From JAYZDB01 sp036338025 (lineage in GTDB: Bacteria > Planctomycetota > UBA1135 > UBA2386): a DNA stretch of 7,184 bases. The notes under the pieces were generated by a model. That model made no database searches and was not told the DNA's origin. It saw only the letters and a program-made list of their open reading frames with translations. Within the stretch, counting starts at the first letter, position 1. Every line of letters starts with the position of its first letter. The position numbers and the translations under genes are program-made. Below, piece by piece: positions 1-5,578 of the stretch. The stretch lies in the NCBI GenBank assembly GCA_036338025.1, contig JAYZDB010000019.1:1-7184 (forward strand), read 5' to 3'.

Positions 1-911
1 CCATCGAGAATGATGGCACTCTGGTAGCTGGTGTACTTGTCGGATACGTCGTAGTAGTCTTGCACCCGCTCCGGGATGATCTCGTAGAGCACCACCGGCG
101 AACCATTGTTGTCGACGGAGGGTTGGACCTTGTTGGCGTCCAGGTCCTTGCCCGTAAACCCGATTTCGCCGAAGTTGATCGGCAGGAACTCGACCAGTTC
201 GGGTTTTTCTTCCGTGTAGCCCTTGCTGTATTCCTCCGGCGTGAACAGGGTCACCACGTTGCCTGCCAACTGGGCGGCATTGCCTTCACTCGCCATCGAG
301 TAGGAGTAGTCGAAGGCGGTGGATTCAGCATGCAGCCGCTTCTTGATCAGGTGAGGAACCCAGCGAAGTTTGGTGCGCGGGGCGATCGGGCCGCCGTCTG
401 CGTTTGGCAAGCGCAGGAACTGGTCGATGTTGAGTGGGTCCTTGAGCAACTTGTCCCGATTGCCCTCCAGTTTGATCCACGCTTCGAGCCGCTTCTTTTC
501 CTCGGCCAGGTCGAAGACCGTCTCGTCGGTCTTCGGGTCCTTGTCGTAAGCACAGACCTGCATCTGCAGGGTGCCCAGTCGGGTGATCTTGGCTTCGATC
601 TCCTTGGCCTGTTGAGCACTCATACCCGGCAGGGCGATGTAGATGCCGTCATGCCCGCGCCGGATCACCTGGGCATCGAGGGTGCCCTGTGGGTCGATCC
701 GGTCTCGGATGGTGCCGAGGAGGTCGGACATGAAGGCGTCGAACGGCGTCTCCGGACCGAGTTCAGCCTTCTTCTCGTCGACCCGGTAGATCAGTTCCGT
801 ACCGCCGTCGAGGTCGAGACCGTAGCGCAGATCCTTGGTCATCAAGGATGCGATCGAGCCGGCAACAAGGAGGAGGATCAGGGCGACGTGGCCCTTGGCG
901 TTCTCGAGCAT
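1..911 (-). CDS. secD: Protein translocase subunit SecD, N-terminal 303 residues (3' end outside window)
   Basis: SecD is the membrane subunit that, with SecF, uses the proton gradient to pull exported proteins through SecYEG. What is visible: an N-terminal hydrophobic helix at about residues 9-23; straight after it the family signature G-L-D-L-D-G-G (31-37, usually GLDLRGG/GLDLQGG) followed by T-E-L-I-Y-R-V; then the periplasmic P1 region; then G-F-T-G-K-D-L followed by a VQPSVDNNGSPVVLYEI stretch that matches the conserved pre-TM2 region; and A-I-I-L-D at the window edge, like the family A-I-V-L-D-G. The reading frame stays open to base 1, so the remaining helices are off the left edge and a SecD-SecF fusion cannot be excluded. 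The ATG at 911-909 is preceded by GAAGGA (922-927, minus strand) at 10 nt spacing. It lies 95 bp downstream of rplS and is probably co-transcribed with it. Identification is from motifs and overall order; confidence is high. Confidence 0.9.
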   Translation of the reverse strand, partial: MLENAKGHVALILLLVAGSIASLMTKDLRYGLDLDGGTELIYRVDEKKAELGPETPFDAFMSDLLGTIRDRIDPQGTLDAQVIRRGHDGIYIALPGMSAQQAKEIEAKITRLGTLQMQVCAYDKDPKTDETVFDLAEEKKRLEAWIKLEGNRDKLLKDPLNIDQFLRLPNADGGPIAPRTKLRWVPHLIKKRLHAESTAFDYSYSMASEGNAAQLAGNVVTLFTPEEYSKGYTEEKPELVEFLPINFGEIGFTGKDLDANKVQPSVDNNGSPVVLYEIIPERVQDYYDVSDKYTSYQSAIILD

Positions 912-935
912 GAAAGGTCAGTCCTTCAAGCAGGC

Positions 936-964
936 GGAACCCGGGCCGTCGACCCACTGGTTCC
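936..964 (-). other. Inverted repeat (possible RNA hairpin) in the rplS-secD spacer
   Basis: GGAACC (936-941) and GGTTCC (959-964) are perfect inverted arms. A further GGG/CCC pair inside them gives about 9 paired bases with a small asymmetric bulge and a 7-base loop. The hairpin sits between the rplS stop and the secD ribosome-binding site. No T-run follows in the minus-strand direction, so it does not look like an intrinsic terminator. It could modulate readthrough or mRNA stability between rplS and secD, or be chance in GC-rich DNA. Confidence 0.25.
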
Positions 965-1006
965 TGGATGTTTGGGTGCGTGAGAGAGGCGCGGATGCCA
1001 TCGCGT

Positions 1007-1456
1007 CTATTCTTCGGTCTCCGGAGCGCTCTCTTCGGCCTCGGCCGGAGCAGCTGGAGCGGGTACCACGGCTTCGGTCGGCAGTCCACGGTGTGAACTC
1101 GGGCCCTGGTTCTTGCCGAAGTTGGCGGGTAGCCGGACTGCCTTGCCGACCCGGTCACGAAGGTAGTAGAGGCGGGCGCGCCGAGCTTTGCCTCGGGACG
1201 TGACCTCGATGCTCTTTACCCGCGGGCTATGCAGGGGGAACGTGCGCTCCACGCCCTGACCAGAGACCAGGCGGCGGACCAGGAAGCTACGTCGCACGCC
1301 GGTACCGCTGATCTTGATCACCGTGCCGGAAAAGACCTGGATGCGCTCCTTGTCGCCCTCGCGAATGAGGTAGTGCACGTCGACGGTGTCCCCGGCGTTG
1401 AAGGCGGGGAGGTCGTTCTTCATGTTCTCGAGTTCGAGTTGGCGGATCTGATCCAT
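1007..1456 (-). CDS. rplS: 50S ribosomal protein L19 with an acidic C-terminal tail
   Basis: L19 is a large-subunit protein lying at the interface with the 30S subunit. Residues 1 to about 115 follow the family throughout: LELENMKNDLPAFNAGDTVD near the N-terminus, G-D-K-E-R-I-Q-V-F-S-G-T-V-I (family: KKRLQAFEGVVI), G-V-E-R-T-F-P-L-H-S-P (family: GVERVFQTHSP) and A-R-L-Y-Y-L-R-D-R-V-G-K-A (family: AKLYYLRERTGKA). The normal length is about 115 residues. Here 149 residues are present, and the extra tail is rich in Ala, Pro and Glu and ends in E-T-E-E, so it is likely disordered and negatively charged. The ATG at 1456 gives the expected short N-terminus. The gene starts 43 bp after the trmD stop on the same strand; the trmD-rplS pairing is a classic bacterial arrangement and supports the call. 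Confidence 0.96.
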   Translation of the reverse strand: MDQIRQLELENMKNDLPAFNAGDTVDVHYLIREGDKERIQVFSGTVIKISGTGVRRSFLVRRLVSGQGVERTFPLHSPRVKSIEVTSRGKARRARLYYLRDRVGKAVRLPANFGKNQGPSSHRGLPTEAVVPAPAAPAEAEESAPETEE

Positions 1457-1499
1457 GGTAGTTGCCCCTAGGGCTGGCTGCGGTTGGGCGCGCAGTTTG

Positions 1500-2183
1500 T
1501 CAGTTCGATGAGTCTAGCTTGGAGAGTCGATGCTGTGTGAGTCGTTCGGATTCAGCCCGACGCCATTTCTCGACTGCGCCGTGGTCCCCGGAGAACAGGA
1601 TCTCGGGGGCCACCATTCCGCGGTATTCGCGCGGTCTGGTGTAGTGCGGGTAGTCCAGCAGGTCGCCGTTTTCAAAAGACTCCAACTCGGCGGATTGGGC
1701 ACAGCCCAACACGCCCGGCAGGAGTCGCACGACACTCTCCAGAAGGACCAGTGCGGGCAATTCCCCGCCGGCGACAACGTAGTCACCAAGCGAGATCTCG
1801 TCCCACTCTATTCCAACGCGGATCCGCTCGTCAAAACCCTCGTAGCGGCCACAAAGAAACAGGAGTTGGTCGTGTGTTGCCAACTCCCGGGCTTTCTTTT
1901 GGGTGTACGGAGTACCCCGTGGGGACAAGAGGACCTTGTGGAACGGGCCGTGTGCTTGTTCCGTGGCCTCGACAGCTTCAAAGATCGGTTCGGGTTTGAT
2001 CACCATTCCAGGGCCACCGCCGAAGGGCCGGTCGTCCACCGTTCGGTGGCGGTCCGTGGCGAAGTCCCGGAAGTTCACATACTCGAGTTGCAGCGTACCC
2101 TGGTCCTGGGCGATTCCGAGGATGCTCTCATCCAGATAGGGCTTGATCGCCCCTGGAAAGAGCGTGAGGATCGCGCATTTCAT
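1500..2183 (-). CDS. trmD: tRNA (guanine(37)-N1)-methyltransferase TrmD
   Basis: TrmD transfers a methyl group from S-adenosylmethionine to N1 of G37, next to the anticodon, which prevents +1 frameshifting. Family signatures: an RDFATDRHRTVDDRPFGGGP block at 39-58, the knotted SAM-binding segments L-S-P-R-G (86-90), C-G-R-Y-E-G-F-D-E-R (111-120) and S-L-G-D-Y-V-V-A-G-G-E-L-P-A (131-144), then P-G-V-L-G (156-160) and Y-P-H-Y-T-R-P (178-184). Arg153 matches the active-site Arg154 of the E. coli enzyme. The position of the E. coli general base Asp169 (in E-D-S-F) is Glu168 here (L-E-S-F), a conservative change. The protein has 227 residues against about 255 in E. coli, with the difference at the C-terminus. 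The ATG at 2183 gives the usual M-x-x-x-I-L-T-L-F-P start; no clear Shine-Dalgarno is seen. rpsP and rimM, which normally lie upstream, are absent: a divergent riboflavin synthase gene takes their place. Confidence 0.96.
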   Translation of the reverse strand: MKCAILTLFPGAIKPYLDESILGIAQDQGTLQLEYVNFRDFATDRHRTVDDRPFGGGPGMVIKPEPIFEAVEATEQAHGPFHKVLLSPRGTPYTQKKARELATHDQLLFLCGRYEGFDERIRVGIEWDEISLGDYVVAGGELPALVLLESVVRLLPGVLGCAQSAELESFENGDLLDYPHYTRPREYRGMVAPEILFSGDHGAVEKWRRAESERLTQHRLSKLDSSN

Positions 2184-2209
2184 AGAGCCACACCGCAGAA
2201 AGGGCGAGC

Positions 2210-2238
2210 AGAGTAGGTATGAGTCATGGTGGCGTCAA
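2210..2238 (-). promoter_or_regulatory. Possible sigma70-type promoter for the trmD-rplS-secD cluster
   Basis: Reading the minus strand, TTGACG (2238-2233, five of six matches to the -35 consensus) is followed by exactly 17 bases and then TACTCT (2215-2210), a weak -10 keeping only T1, A2 and T6. Transcription would begin near 2203, about 20 nt before the trmD ATG at 2183. The divergent intergenic region has to hold promoters for both trmD and riboflavin synthase, which favours some promoter here, but the -10 is poor and the exact element is uncertain. Confidence 0.3.
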
Positions 2239-2264
2239 GCTTGCTCGGGCCCCGGTTTTCCACG

Positions 2265-2870
2265 ATGTTCACAGGACTGGTAGAGGGTATCGCAGAGGTG
2301 GTGTCCGTCACGACAACTGGTGACGAGATGCGGCTTTCCGTGGATCTAGGTGGGGCGGCCGAGGGCGACGCGATCGGGGACTCGATCGCGCTCTCCGGGG
2401 TCTGTAGCACGGTGACCCGGGCGGCTGGCTCGGTGCGCGACTTCGTGCTCAGCAGCGAGACCCTGCGCAGGACCTGGCTGGACCGGCTGGAACCCGGGCA
2501 TTTCCTGAATATCGAAAAATCCATGCGGTCCGGCGACTTGTTCGGTGGCCATCTGGTCCAGGGCCACGTCGACGCGGTGGCTGAGGTGGTGGTGGCCATC
2601 GATCCGGAGCAGGGCGGGGAGATGTGGGTGCGCCTGCCAGGCGAGCTCCTGCACTACGCAGTGATCAAGGGGTCTATTACTCTCGATGGTATATCCCTCA
2701 CCATCGCTGACCTGCAGGATGACCGGATCATGGTGGCGGTCATCCCTCACACTGCCCAGGTCACGACCCTCGGACGGCAGGCCGTCGGTGCGCCACTCAA
2801 TGTCGAGGTCGACATTCTCGCCAAGTACGTCGAGCGGATGCTGGAAGCCCGCTTTGGCGATGCCACCTAG
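2265..2870 (+). CDS. ribE: Riboflavin synthase, alpha subunit
   Basis: This enzyme dismutates two molecules of 6,7-dimethyl-8-ribityllumazine into riboflavin plus the pyrimidinedione precursor, the last step of vitamin B2 synthesis. The 201-residue product has the duplicated lumazine-binding barrel of the family: M-F-T-G-L-V-E-G at the N-terminus, S-G-V-C-S-T-V (44-50, with the conserved Cys47), S-S-E-T-L-R-R-T (63-70), G-G-H-L-V-Q-G-H-V-D (94-103), then in the second half I-T-L-D-G-I-S-L-T-I (138-147), I-P-H-T (160-163), T-T-L-G (167-170) and L-A-K-Y-V-E-R-M-L (185-193). An in-frame ATG at 2226 would add 13 residues, but nearly all family members begin M-F-T-G, so 2265 is preferred although it has no evident Shine-Dalgarno. 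The Ser after Cys47 replaces the usual Leu of G-V-C-L-T-V. No other rib gene is visible. The gene is divergent from trmD and convergent with, and 4 bp overlapping, the MCE gene. The symbol varies between species (ribE or ribC). Confidence 0.95.
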   Translation: MFTGLVEGIAEVVSVTTTGDEMRLSVDLGGAAEGDAIGDSIALSGVCSTVTRAAGSVRDFVLSSETLRRTWLDRLEPGHFLNIEKSMRSGDLFGGHLVQGHVDAVAEVVVAIDPEQGGEMWVRLPGELLHYAVIKGSITLDGISLTIADLQDDRIMVAVIPHTAQVTTLGRQAVGAPLNVEVDILAKYVERMLEARFGDAT

Positions 2871-4042
2871 AACGCCCCGGAGAACACCTGGAAGAAGGTG
2901 CCGATCGGCGCTGCTTCCCGCGAATCCTCGATCGCGCGGCTGACCTGCCGGATCATGCTGTCGAGGCGGCGGCCCATATCCTCGTCGTTGATCAGTCGGC
3001 CGAGGGCGCCTTTGCCGCTGTTGATGTCGTCGGTGATCTTGGCGATTTCGTCGAAGATCTTGCGGGCGTCCGCCAGCAACTGCTGGTCGTTGAGCAGGGC
3101 GCCGAACAGGCCGGAGTCCTTGTCGTTGAGGGACCCGGTCACCTTGGCGACGTCCCCGACGATCGTGTCGAGCCTGGCGCCCATGGTTTCGTCGTTGATC
3201 AGCCGCCCCAGCGTCGACTTGCTCTCGGTCAGACGGGTCGCCACGGTGTCGAAGTCATCGACGATGCTCTCGACCTTGTCGCCGAGGGCCTTGTCATTGA
3301 TCAAACGGCCCAGAGTGCTGTCGGTCCTGGTCAACTGGTCAGTGACCTGCGCCGCATCGGCGACGACCTTGCTGGCGGTCTTGCCGAGTTCCTCGTCGTA
3401 GATCAATTTGCCGAGCAGGCTCTGCTTCTTTTCCAGTTCTTCGGTGCTCTTGCGCAGGCTCGCCACGAATTGCTCGGCATTGTCGTAGAGTTCGGAGTTC
3501 TCGATGAACTTGCGGAGACTGCCGTTCGAGGTGTTGAGGTTGTCGACGAATTTCCGCAGGCCGTCCAGGATCTGTTGCAGGTTCTCCTGGTTGTTCTCGC
3601 CGGCGAGCACATCGCCTAGCGTGTCCAGAGGGCCGAGCGGTGCGGTGCCGATGAAGACGTGGTCCTGGTCCCGCTGCATGTCCCACTGTTGGCCGCTGCC
3701 CGGGTTGATGCTGACTTTCTTGCCGCCGAGGAAGCTGCTGTCCTCGACTTCGAAGGCCGCGTTCTTGTAGATCTTCACGTGGTCTTCCAACTCGAGTTGG
3801 GCGACGACCGGGTGCCTGGCGTTGGTGTCGTCAATCGTGATCGCGCGGACCGTGCCGCTCTGTGTCCCCAGTACGAACACGGTCTCACCGGTGCGCAGGC
3901 CGCGGGCGTTGTCGAATCGCACGCCGATGATTTGCTTGGGCGTCAGTGACACTCCGTTCAGTTCTTGTGTTGCCCACAACAGCAGTGCCAGTCCTGCGAA
4001 GAACACCATTCCCAACAACCAGTCGCGTTTCGCCTTGTTCAT
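2867..4042 (-). CDS. MCE-domain (MlaD-like) lipid-transport protein with seven C-terminal 34-residue repeats
   Basis: MCE proteins are the periplasmic lipid-binding subunits of Mla-type ABC transporters. In order: a short basic N-terminus and one membrane helix (about 8-24), which anchors the protein in the inner membrane; a single MCE domain at about 33-115, with V-R-F-D-N-A-R-G-L-R-T-G-E-T-V, then G-T-V-R-A-I, A-F-E-V-E-D-S-S-F-L-G-G-K-K-V-S-I-N-P-G as the typical end of the fold; then a long, mostly helical region (140-378) made of seven near-34-residue repeats; and a hydrophobic end, T-F-F-Q-V-F-S-G-A-F. At 391 residues it is about twice E. coli MlaD, with the extra length being the repeat array. 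The ATG at 4042 lies 2 bases past the MlaF stop, with GGTGGAG (4053-4059) 10 nt upstream inside the MlaF gene. It is the last gene of the operon. The domain identification is firm. The lipid carried and the partner across the envelope are unknown. Confidence 0.93.
   Translation of the reverse strand: MNKAKRDWLLGMVFFAGLALLLWATQELNGVSLTPKQIIGVRFDNARGLRTGETVFVLGTQSGTVRAITIDDTNARHPVVAQLELEDHVKIYKNAAFEVEDSSFLGGKKVSINPGSGQQWDMQRDQDHVFIGTAPLGPLDTLGDVLAGENNQENLQQILDGLRKFVDNLNTSNGSLRKFIENSELYDNAEQFVASLRKSTEELEKKQSLLGKLIYDEELGKTASKVVADAAQVTDQLTRTDSTLGRLINDKALGDKVESIVDDFDTVATRLTESKSTLGRLINDETMGARLDTIVGDVAKVTGSLNDKDSGLFGALLNDQQLLADARKIFDEIAKITDDINSGKGALGRLINDEDMGRRLDSMIRQVSRAIEDSREAAPIGTFFQVFSGAF
2909..3625 (-). 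repeat. Seven tandem 34-codon repeats in the MCE protein (about 102 bp period)
   Basis: Repeat units start at protein residues 140, 174, 208, 242, 276, 310 and 345. Every interval is 34 residues except the sixth, which is 35 because of one inserted residue (S-G-L-F-G-A-L-L). The best-conserved units read S-T-L-G-R-L-I-N-D-E-x-M/L-G, then x-x-x-D-x-I-V-x-D, then V-T-x-x-L. The first two units (D-T-L-G-D-V-L and G-S-L-R-K-F-I) are diverged but stay in register. The unit looks like a tight turn (L-G-x-L-I-x-D) followed by an amphipathic helix, suggesting a coiled-coil or stacked helical rod. Repeats are clear at the protein level; DNA identity between units is lower. Confidence 0.85.
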
Positions 4043-4044
4043 GA

Positions 4045-4773
4045 TCAGTCCGCTCCACCGCCGAGAAAATCCCGGACGAGTTGGTCTTCCGATGCCATCA
4101 TTTCCTCGACGGTCCCTTCTTCACCGATGCGACCATCCCGGATGATCCCGATACGGCTCGCGACGCTTGTCGCGCAGGCCCGACTGTGGGTGACGACCAA
4201 ACCGGTCACCCCCAACTTGTTGGATACCTCTACGATCAGGCGATGGATCTGGTCCGCGATGATCGGGTCCAGCCCAGCATTGGGTTCGTCATAGAGCACG
4301 ATCTCCGGGTGGTTTACGAGCGCTCTCGCCAGGCCGGTCCGCAGTTTCATGCCGCCCGAGATGTCAGCCGGATAGTGGTCGGCAGCGTGGCCCATCCCGA
4401 CCAGGTCGAGAACCTCGCGGGCGCGGTCCTCGATGGCGGACCGACCCTGGCTGGTGTGTTCCCGCAACGGCAGCGCGACGTTCTCGAGAACCGTCAACCA
4501 GTTGATCAGGGCGCCGTCCTGGAACAGGTAGCCCATGCGCTTGCGCATCGCCATCAGGCCGGTGCGGTCGAGGTCTGGGACGCTCTGGCCTTCCACCAGC
4601 ACCTGGCCGTGGTCGGGCTCGAGGATGCCGATGATGTGCTTCAGCGTGACGCTCTTACCTGCACCGGAGGGACCCATCAGAACGAAGGTCTCGCCTTTCG
4701 GTACGGTCAGGGTCATGCGATCTAGGATCTGTCGATCGCCGAACCGTTTGCTGACGTCTTGGAGTTCGATCAC
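4045..4773 (-). CDS. mlaF: MlaF-type ABC transporter ATP-binding protein (lipid transport)
   Basis: This is the cytoplasmic ATPase that powers the MlaE permease. All nucleotide-binding motifs are intact in 242 residues: Walker A G-P-S-G-A-G-K-S (34-41), Q-loop Gln85 in Y-L-F-Q-D-G-A-L, signature I-S-G-G-M-K-L-R (138-145), Walker B I-V-L-Y-D-E with catalytic Glu163, D-loop A-G-L-D-P (166-170) and switch His196 in V-V-T-H-S. Y-L-F-Q-D-G-A-L and S-G-G-M-K are typical of the MlaF/Mkl group rather than general importers. The residue after D-E-P is Asn rather than the more common Thr. The start is GTG at 4773, chosen because it gives the family N-terminus M-I-E-L-Q-D-V-S-K-R-F. It lies 4 bases after the permease stop with no clear Shine-Dalgarno, so translation is probably coupled. 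High confidence for the family; the substrate is assumed to be a lipid from the MCE and MlaE neighbours. Confidence 0.95.
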   Translation of the reverse strand: MIELQDVSKRFGDRQILDRMTLTVPKGETFVLMGPSGAGKSVTLKHIIGILEPDHGQVLVEGQSVPDLDRTGLMAMRKRMGYLFQDGALINWLTVLENVALPLREHTSQGRSAIEDRAREVLDLVGMGHAADHYPADISGGMKLRTGLARALVNHPEIVLYDEPNAGLDPIIADQIHRLIVEVSNKLGVTGLVVTHSRACATSVASRIGIIRDGRIGEEGTVEEMMASEDQLVRDFLGGGAD

Positions 4774-4777
4774 GGGG

Positions 4778-5575
4778 TTACTGGATGAGGAAGTAGAAGA
4801 ACCAGGTCAGGACGTAGCCGAGCACGATGATGAGTAGAACGGAAGTCTTGACCGCTTGTTGCACGGCCCGACCGACTCCGAGTGCCCCACCGGAGGCCCG
4901 TAGGCCGGTCGAACAGCTGACGATCGCGATCATGCAGCCGAACACGATCGCCTTGGCAAGGCCGGTGTAGACGTCTTTTGGTAGAAAATTGTCGGCGTCG
5001 CTCAGCGCCTCGTGCACGGTGATCCAATAGTACTCCGTCGAGACGCTGAGTTTGTTGGCAGCGACGATGCTGCCGCCGAAGATCCCGATGAGATTGGAGA
5101 TTACCGTCATGATCGGGCACATGATCGTCAGGGCCACGACCCGTGGAACCACCAGGTAGCTGGTAGTGTCGACCGACATCACGTCGAGGGCGGTGACTTC
5201 CTCGGAGACCTTCATGGTACCGATCTCGGCGGCCATCGAGGACCCGACGGTCGCAGCCAGGATCAACGCGGTCATGAAGGGTCCCATCTCCCGGCACATG
5301 GAGAGGGCGGTGACCGTCCCGATCATGCTGCCTTGGCCCAGGCGCTGCAGTTCAATGCCGGTCTGAAGCGCCAGGATCATGCCGGCAAACAGCGCCACTA
5401 CCGATGTCACTGGCAGTGCCCGCACGCCGACGGTGTAGGCCTGATCCATGAAGAAGCGCCATCGCCTCGGCAGGTGATGGACTCTGCGCAGCGTGCCCAG
5501 GAGCAGATGCGAGGTGAATCCGGCACCGTCCAAGATTGAGTTGCCCCAGCTACCGACGTCTCTCACGATGCCCAT
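4778..5575 (-). CDS. mlaE: MlaE-type ABC transporter permease (lipid transport)
   Basis: This is the inner-membrane permease of the MCE transporter. The 265 residues match the MlaE family in length and order: an N-terminal amphipathic segment (about 20-45), then hydrophobic helices at about 53-71, 98-116, 145-172, 203-222 and 244-263. The signature block runs C-R-E-M-G-P-F (94-100), A-A-T-V-G-S-S-M-A-A-E-I-G-T-M (107-121), E-E-V-T-A-L-D-V-M-S-V-D (125-136) and L-V-V-P-R-V-V-A (141-148), equivalent to R-E-L-G-P, G-R-A-G-S-A-L-T-A-E-I-G and the following segments of E. coli MlaE. The usual Arg of G-R-x-G-S is Thr109 here. The ATG at 5575 has a strong GGAGGT 9 nt upstream, inside the lipoprotein gene, whose stop lies 3 bases away. 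MlaF follows 4 bases downstream. Confidence 0.94.
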   Translation of the reverse strand: MGIVRDVGSWGNSILDGAGFTSHLLLGTLRRVHHLPRRWRFFMDQAYTVGVRALPVTSVVALFAGMILALQTGIELQRLGQGSMIGTVTALSMCREMGPFMTALILAATVGSSMAAEIGTMKVSEEVTALDVMSVDTTSYLVVPRVVALTIMCPIMTVISNLIGIFGGSIVAANKLSVSTEYYWITVHEALSDADNFLPKDVYTGLAKAIVFGCMIAIVSCSTGLRASGGALGVGRAVQQAVKTSVLLIIVLGYVLTWFFYFLIQ

Positions 5576-5578
5576 GTG

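Noticed and set aside
936..964. Intrinsic terminator between rplS and secD
   Set aside because: The hairpin arms are present but there is no T-run after the stem, so it is listed only as a possible structure.
60..983. Long plus-strand open frame of 307 codons
   Set aside because: It lies antisense to secD, whose minus-strand translation has clear family motifs; the plus-strand product has no recognisable motif and is a high-GC shadow.
1530..2216. Plus-strand open frame of 228 codons opposite trmD
   Set aside because: The minus-strand frame is unmistakably TrmD; the opposite frame is a codon-bias shadow.
2226..2264. Upstream ATG extending riboflavin synthase by 13 residues
   Set aside because: The family N-terminus is almost always M-F-T-G, matching the ATG at 2265. 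The extension has no family counterpart, though a weak purine stretch precedes it, so it is not fully excluded.
4081..4725. Plus-strand open frame of 214 codons opposite mlaF
   Set aside because: The MlaF motifs on the minus strand are complete; the opposite product has no domain signature.
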